Shown one piece after another: positions 59,867-64,000 of a stretch of 64,000 bases of DNA (position 1 is its first letter; each line of letters opens with the position of its first letter). Under the pieces are notes generated by a model. That model was given only the letters and a program-made list of their open reading frames with translations. It was not told the origin of the DNA and ran no database searches. Position numbers and translations under genes: made by a program. Location: positions 124,001 through 188,000 of the forward strand of contig NZ_VOJI01000004.1 in NCBI RefSeq assembly GCF_007923445.1. Direction: 5' to 3'. Source of the DNA: Puniceibacterium confluentis (GTDB lineage Bacteria > Pseudomonadota > Alphaproteobacteria > Rhodobacterales > Rhodobacteraceae).

Positions 59867-60787
59867 TCAGGGAAGGCGGAGAGACGGCAGTTGCCCGATC
59901 TGCACCTGATCCAGCGCGACGGACCCGTTGCGGATGTCGAGAGTCACGTCGATCCTGTTGGCGGCACCCTGCACCGGAGCGGCGCGCGATAGTGCCTGCC
60001 GCAGAACTTCGGGAAGCGCGCCGCCCGCGCCAGAACCGGCCTCTGTTTCGCGCCAGTTGTCCGCCGTCAGTGTCAGCGTGCCGGTTGCACGGCCACGACC
60101 GTCCAGCGCGAGATCACCGGAAAGCTGCACCAGGCTGTCCCGCACCCGGAACTCTGCCAGTCGCAGGTTGATGCCGGTCACTTTCGGGCGGGGTGTCGAG
60201 AAGAGGGACCGGGCGAGCGGGCGGTCGAACGTCAGGATCGCGTCGGCGGCGATAACCGTACTCTCGCCGTCACCCTTGGCTTGGAGCGCGAACCGGTAGG
60301 ATCGGGGCTCGGTCCGGGCGAGGGCGGCGGTGACATCGGTCAACGCGAGCGGACCGGCAGGCGAGAGGATGGACAGTGACCGGGCTTCGATGTTGCCGCG
60401 CAGGATCGCAGTGTCCTCCAGCACCAGACTGGCCCGCAGACCTTCCTCGCGAATCTCGGTGGTGCCAGCGCCGGTCTTCAGGGTCTGTTCACCGGGCCAT
60501 ATCAGAATCAGGTGATCCGGTTTGTAGGTCAGCTGGAACACCTGCAGGAAGGGAGCCTGCCACGTCACCCCGGCCTCGGGTGTCGTCAGCACCAGGTCGC
60601 TGAAGGTGGCATCCAGCCGGTTCGGAAAGCCCAGGATTGACAGATCGTCGTACTGCGCCTGCCACCCGTCGGCGCGGCGGGCTTCGAACCAGGCCTCGGC
60701 CTGACCGCGCAACTGATGGGCAGTCCAGAACCAGTGGCCACCCCAGGCCAGCCCGGCCAGAATGATGACGGTGAGAAGCCGTTTCAT
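59867..60787 (-). CDS. DUF2125 domain protein
   Basis: A 306-residue protein of DUF2125, common in alphaproteobacteria. One N-terminal anchor (LLTVIILAGLAWGGHWFW) leads to a periplasmic beta-rich domain with YDDLSILGFPNRLDATFSDL and repeated strand patterns. The family resembles AsmA/lipid-handling beta proteins in outline, but its function is unknown. It is divergent from the gamma-glutamylcyclotransferase-like gene (69 bp between starts). Confidence 0.85.
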   Translation of the reverse strand: MKRLLTVIILAGLAWGGHWFWTAHQLRGQAEAWFEARRADGWQAQYDDLSILGFPNRLDATFSDLVLTTPEAGVTWQAPFLQVFQLTYKPDHLILIWPGEQTLKTGAGTTEIREEGLRASLVLEDTAILRGNIEARSLSILSPAGPLALTDVTAALARTEPRSYRFALQAKGDGESTVIAADAILTFDRPLARSLFSTPRPKVTGINLRLAEFRVRDSLVQLSGDLALDGRGRATGTLTLTADNWRETEAGSGAGGALPEVLRQALSRAAPVQGAANRIDVTLDIRNGSVALDQVQIGQLPSLRLP

Positions 60788-60856
60788 GACGCTGTCCCCC
60801 CTTTCGGATTTGTGTTTTTTGGTGTTTACAGCCCCGGTCAGGGAAGGGCCAGAAAG

Positions 60857-61387
60857 ATGACGATGTGGGTGTTCGGCTATGGATCGCTGCTGTGGAATCC
60901 TGGGTTCGATGTCGTGGAGCGGGCGGCCGCGACCCTGCCGGATTATGCGCGCAGTTTCTGCATGCGCTCGATTCATCATCGCGGCACCGAAGACGCGCCC
61001 GGTCTGGTGCTGGCGCTGGATGAACACCCCGGAGCGGTCTGCGACGGGCTGGCGTTGCGGGTGGCACCGGGGCAGGAGACCGCGACGCTGGAGTACCTGC
61101 GCGAGCGCGAGCTGATTTCCTCGGCCTACCTGGAACGGATGTTGCAGATTCGTCTGAGTGACGGCCGGAATGTGCAGGCGGTGACCTATGTGATCGACGC
61201 CGCCCATGCGCAGTATTGCGGTGGCCTGGCCCTCGAGGAACAGGCGCAGATCATTGCCCATGCGGTGGGCGGGCGCGGTCCGAACACCGAATATCTTTTC
61301 AACACCGCACGCCATCTCGCCGAGCTGGGCATTCCAGATGCAGAACTGCAATGGTTGAGCGAGCGCGTCGAGGCGATCAGCGCTTAA
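60857..61387 (+). CDS. Gamma-glutamylcyclotransferase-like protein (ChaC type)
   Basis: A 176-residue protein with the ChaC/GGCT entry motif WVFGYGSLLWNPGF, a central EYLRERELISSAYLERM segment holding candidate catalytic Glu residues, and the C-terminal HAVGGRGPNTEYLFNTARHL typical of ChaC. ChaC enzymes cleave glutathione to 5-oxoproline and Cys-Gly. ATG 60857 (MTMWVFGYG) has GGGAAGGG about 9 nt upstream; ATG 60863 is also possible. Confidence 0.88.
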   Translation: MTMWVFGYGSLLWNPGFDVVERAAATLPDYARSFCMRSIHHRGTEDAPGLVLALDEHPGAVCDGLALRVAPGQETATLEYLRERELISSAYLERMLQIRLSDGRNVQAVTYVIDAAHAQYCGGLALEEQAQIIAHAVGGRGPNTEYLFNTARHLAELGIPDAELQWLSERVEAISA

Positions 61388-61464
61388 CCGCTTGGCTTGT
61401 CAGGGCATAGGTCCTAGGGTCGGGCCTGAAAATTCACGCAATTCCAGCTTCAGGAGCGGTCCGC

Positions 61465-62682
61465 ATGGACAAGCCGGACCTTTCGGCAGACCCTCATTTC
61501 TCGCAGCCGGTGCGACAGATCGCATTGATGCTTGCGGTGCTTGTTCTGTCGGCTCTGGGCGGCTTCATGGCGCTGCCCAGGGTTCTGCCGATCTTTGAGT
61601 CGAACCCCTATCTGAACGGGTTCATATTTCTGGTGTTTCTGCTGGGGGTGGTGGCCTGTTTCTGGCAGGTCGCGCAGCTGATCGTCTCGGTCCGCTGGAT
61701 CGAATATTTCGCGGCAGACCGGGAAAAGGGCGCCAAGGCACCGCAGATGCTGGCGCCGCTGGCGACGTTGCTGCGCAGCCGTGGCAAGCGGATGCAGATC
61801 AACACCACCTCGACCCGGTCGATCCTGGAATCGGTCGCACAACGCATCGACGAAGAGCGGGAAATCACCCGATATATCGTCAGCCTGTTGATATTCCTTG
61901 GTCTTCTGGGCACGTTTTACGGCCTGGCGACCACGGTGCCGGCCCTTGTCGAAACCATCCGTTCACTGGTGCCGCAAGAGGGCGAATCCGGTGTCGAGGT
62001 GTTCTCGCGCCTGATGGAAGGGTTGCAGGAACAGTTGGGCGGCATGGGAGTGGCCTTTGCCTCGTCGCTGCTGGGACTCGCCGGGTCGCTGATCGTTGGT
62101 CTGCTCGAACTGTTTGCCGGGCACGGACAGAACCGGTTCTACCGCGAGCTTGAGGAATGGCTGAGTTCCATCACCCGGCTGGGTTTCTCGGATGGCGAAA
62201 GCAGCGGCGAGATGAGCGGCGCGGCGATCGCCCTGGATGCCATGGCCGACCAGATGGAAGAGTTGCAGGGGCTGTTTGCGCGCGCCGAAATCGGCCGTTC
62301 CGAAGTCGATGGCCGGCTGGGGCAGCTCGCCGACGCCGTCGAGCGGATGACCGAACGGCTGGAGGCGACGGCGCCCTCGTCCCATGCCCTGGCCAGGATC
62401 GCGGACGGGCAGGAACGGCTGATCGACGTGCTGTCGCGCAAGGAAGCCTCCGAAGGGCTGGATGCGGAAAGCCGGATGCGCCTGCGGTCCATCGACGTGC
62501 AGATGCTGCGCATTCTCGAAGAGATCAGCGCCGGGCGACAGGAGAGCATGGCCGAGTTGCGCACGGACTTGTCAGCGCTCAGCCGTGTGCTGGGCCAGAT
62601 GGGCCGTCAGGCGGCGAATCCGGCGCCTGTCAAGCCGACGGCGATACGGCCAAGGGTGATGAAGCCCGGTCAGGAAAGTTAA
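61465..62682 (+). CDS. MotA/TolQ/ExbB-like channel protein with long cytoplasmic tail
   Basis: A 405-residue membrane protein with four transmembrane segments (about 18-37, 51-73, 137-160 and 195-217). The third and fourth carry the proton-channel pattern of MotA/ExbB (FLGLLGTFYGLATTVPALV; GGMGVAFASSLLGLAGSLIV). A tail of nearly 190 residues follows, with coiled-coil-like heptads (QMEELQGLFARAEIGRSEVD; LRSIDVQMLRILEEISAGRQ). The next gene, 3 nt later, encodes its MotB-like partner. The function of the pair is unknown. Confidence 0.85.
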   Translation: MDKPDLSADPHFSQPVRQIALMLAVLVLSALGGFMALPRVLPIFESNPYLNGFIFLVFLLGVVACFWQVAQLIVSVRWIEYFAADREKGAKAPQMLAPLATLLRSRGKRMQINTTSTRSILESVAQRIDEEREITRYIVSLLIFLGLLGTFYGLATTVPALVETIRSLVPQEGESGVEVFSRLMEGLQEQLGGMGVAFASSLLGLAGSLIVGLLELFAGHGQNRFYRELEEWLSSITRLGFSDGESSGEMSGAAIALDAMADQMEELQGLFARAEIGRSEVDGRLGQLADAVERMTERLEATAPSSHALARIADGQERLIDVLSRKEASEGLDAESRMRLRSIDVQMLRILEEISAGRQESMAELRTDLSALSRVLGQMGRQAANPAPVKPTAIRPRVMKPGQES

Positions 62683-62685
62683 GCC

Positions 62686-64000
62686 ATGTCTTTGTCGCGA
62701 CGCACCGGCGCACGGTTTCAGGCTTCGATCTGGCCCGGATTCGTCGATGCGATGACCGGGTTGCTGCTCGTGCTGATGTTTGTGCTGACGATCTTCATGG
62801 TCGTGCAGTTCGTTCTGCGCGAGACAATCAGCGGCCAGGAATCCGAGCTGGACACCCTGTCGGGCGAAATTTCGGCCCTGGCGATGGCCTTGGGTTTGGA
62901 AAAAAGGCAGAGCCAGAGCCTGAGCGATCAACTGGGCGAGGTGACCGCCACGCTTGACGCCACCCAGTCACGGCTGGCCGAACAGCAAAGGTTGATAACG
63001 TCACTCACGGCGACCCGCGACCGCCAGGCGGCCGCACTTGCCGATGCCGACACGCGCATTGCCTCGTTCGAAGAGCAGGTGGCCGGGCTGCTGGCCGACA
63101 ACCGGACGGCGCTGGCGCAGGTTGCCGATCTCGAACAGGCACGCGCAACATTGCTGGATGAACGTGCGGCGCTGAACCTGGCACTGGCGACGGCGCGGGA
63201 CGAGGTCGATGCGCAGGCCGAGGCCGCCCGGCTGGCGGCGGCCCGACGCGAGGCGCTGGATGCACTGGTGGCCGATCTTCGGGCCAAGAATGCCGATGTC
63301 ACGGCCCAGGTCGGTGCGCTGAGCGAACGGGTGGCCGAACTGGGCACGGCGCTGTCCGACGAAGAGGCGCAGCGGTTGGCCGAAGCCGAAGCGGCGGCGG
63401 TGCTGCGGCAGCGGCTGGCGACGTCCAGCGCCGAACTGACCTCGATGACGCTGGCGCTGGAAGAGCAGCGGGCCCGTGCCGAAGAGACCCTGACGCTGCT
63501 GGCGGCGGCACGGGACGCCGAGGCGGACCTGGATGCGCGCCTTGCCGCAGCTCTGGTCGCAGGCGAAGACCGCGCCGCCCGGATCAGCGCACTGGAAACA
63601 GAGCTGGCCCGTGCCGAAGACACCGCGGGGCAGCTGTCCGCAACCGAAGCGCGGCTGGCAGAGGCGCTGGTACAGGCGCAGCAGGCCGAGACAGATCGGC
63701 GCGCATCCGAAGCGACGGGCCTTGCGCGGGATGCAGAGATCGCCGAACTGCGGCGCGACCTGGCGGCTGCCCGCGCGCAGGTGGCCGAGCAGACCGGCGA
63801 CACCCGGTCGCTGGAACAGAAACTCGCCGCGGCACTGGCGGCGAAAGTGTCGATCGAGAATGATGCCGGTGAGGTGCGTCGGCGGCTGACGGCGGCGCTT
63901 GCCGCCCAACGCGCCGCCGAGAGCGCCGCCGAACAGGCCATGACCCAGGCGGAAACCCGGGCGCTGCTGCTGTCCACCGCGCGCGAGGAACTCGGAGCCG
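62686..64000 (+). CDS. MotB-like protein with very long coiled coil, C-terminus beyond the window
   Basis: 438 codons are visible from ATG 62686 to the right edge. A short basic N-terminus leads to FVDAMTGLLLVLMFVLTIF, where Asp21 sits at the start of the transmembrane helix as the ion-binding Asp does in MotB. From about residue 45 the rest is an Ala/Leu/Glu/Arg-rich coiled coil of at least 390 residues (for example EQVAGLLADNRTALAQVADL). An OmpA-like peptidoglycan-binding domain is expected past the edge. It lies 3 nt behind the MotA-like gene. Confidence 0.85.
   Translation, partial: MSLSRRTGARFQASIWPGFVDAMTGLLLVLMFVLTIFMVVQFVLRETISGQESELDTLSGEISALAMALGLEKRQSQSLSDQLGEVTATLDATQSRLAEQQRLITSLTATRDRQAAALADADTRIASFEEQVAGLLADNRTALAQVADLEQARATLLDERAALNLALATARDEVDAQAEAARLAAARREALDALVADLRAKNADVTAQVGALSERVAELGTALSDEEAQRLAEAEAAAVLRQRLATSSAELTSMTLALEEQRARAEETLTLLAAARDAEADLDARLAAALVAGEDRAARISALETELARAEDTAGQLSATEARLAEALVQAQQAETDRRASEATGLARDAEIAELRRDLAAARAQVAEQTGDTRSLEQKLAAALAAKVSIENDAGEVRRRLTAALAAQRAAESAAEQAMTQAETRALLLSTAREELGA

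Noticed and set aside
61465-64000. Zorya defence system
   Set aside because: Only the motor-like pair resembles ZorAB in general plan. No ZorC, ZorD or ZorE-type gene is in the window, the neighbours are housekeeping genes, and no mobile element is near.
1-64000. tRNA, CRISPR, prophage or insertion sequence
   Set aside because: Reading both strands I found no cloverleaf with a TTCGA arm outside coding regions, no regularly spaced repeats, and no transposase, integrase or phage structural gene.

Overview
The window is high-GC chromosomal DNA from an alphaproteobacterium, most likely a marine Rhodobacteraceae/Roseobacteraceae member. I infer this from gene content and order, not from a database search: ectABC-ask with a divergent MarR regulator, hemC/hemE back to back, ruvCAB followed by ybgC-tolQRAB-pal-ybgF-tilS-ftsH, dnaX-ybaB-recR, a TrcR (DUF1013) protein, COQ9 beside rpsU, and DUF2125, DUF2189 and DUF1127 proteins. 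The DNA is gene-dense, with many 4-nt ATGA/GTGA/TTGA overlaps and several TTG starts. I see no transposase, integrase, phage gene, CRISPR array or tRNA; this is core chromosome.

Layout. 1-4.2 kb: ectoine biosynthesis operon (minus; ask runs off the left edge) with its divergent MarR-type regulator. 4.2-6 kb: alanine dehydrogenase and a divergent Lrp/AsnC regulator. 6-11 kb: rpsU, COQ9, a quinone oxidoreductase, DUF2189, RNase T2, TrcR. 11-14 kb: dnaX-ybaB-recR. 14-18 kb: ankyrin-repeat protein, zinc metallopeptidase, tyrosine phosphatase-like protein, the 4.5S SRP RNA gene (minus strand) and a small secreted protein. 18-25.3 kb: periplasmic CpdB, NudC, an SRPBCC protein, and a tight trio of FAH-family hydrolase, DUF4198 and FAD-linked oxidase. 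25.3-32.7 kb: hemC, hemE, an ABC-2 exporter, an MFS permease, PrmA-like methyltransferase, small proteins. 32.9-47.6 kb: ruvCAB, the tol-pal envelope cluster, tilS, ftsH and three genes coupled behind it. 47.7-56.5 kb: a seven-gene minus-strand run (dipeptide/oligopeptide-type ABC importer, aldehyde dehydrogenase, SDR, P1-family amidohydrolase). 56.7-60.8 kb: panB-panC, an ArgE/DapE-type deacylase, DUF2125. 60.9-64 kb: gamma-glutamylcyclotransferase-like protein and a MotA/ExbB-like plus MotB-like coiled-coil pair cut by the right edge.

How the parts work together. The left end makes the osmolyte ectoine from aspartate. The middle holds envelope integrity (Tol-Pal), recombination (RuvABC) and protein quality control (FtsH). 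The most interesting unexplained unit is the importer-ALDH-SDR-P1 hydrolase operon, which faces away from panBC. It reads as uptake, amide hydrolysis and oxidation of an unknown amide or peptide, and it could supply beta-alanine to PanC, although that is inference. Other signals worth testing are a structured 638-bp gap inside that operon, twin AT-rich hairpins after two genes, a hairpin over the rpsU Shine-Dalgarno, a near-consensus alphaproteobacterial LexA box before ruvC, and a low-complexity insertion in TilS.
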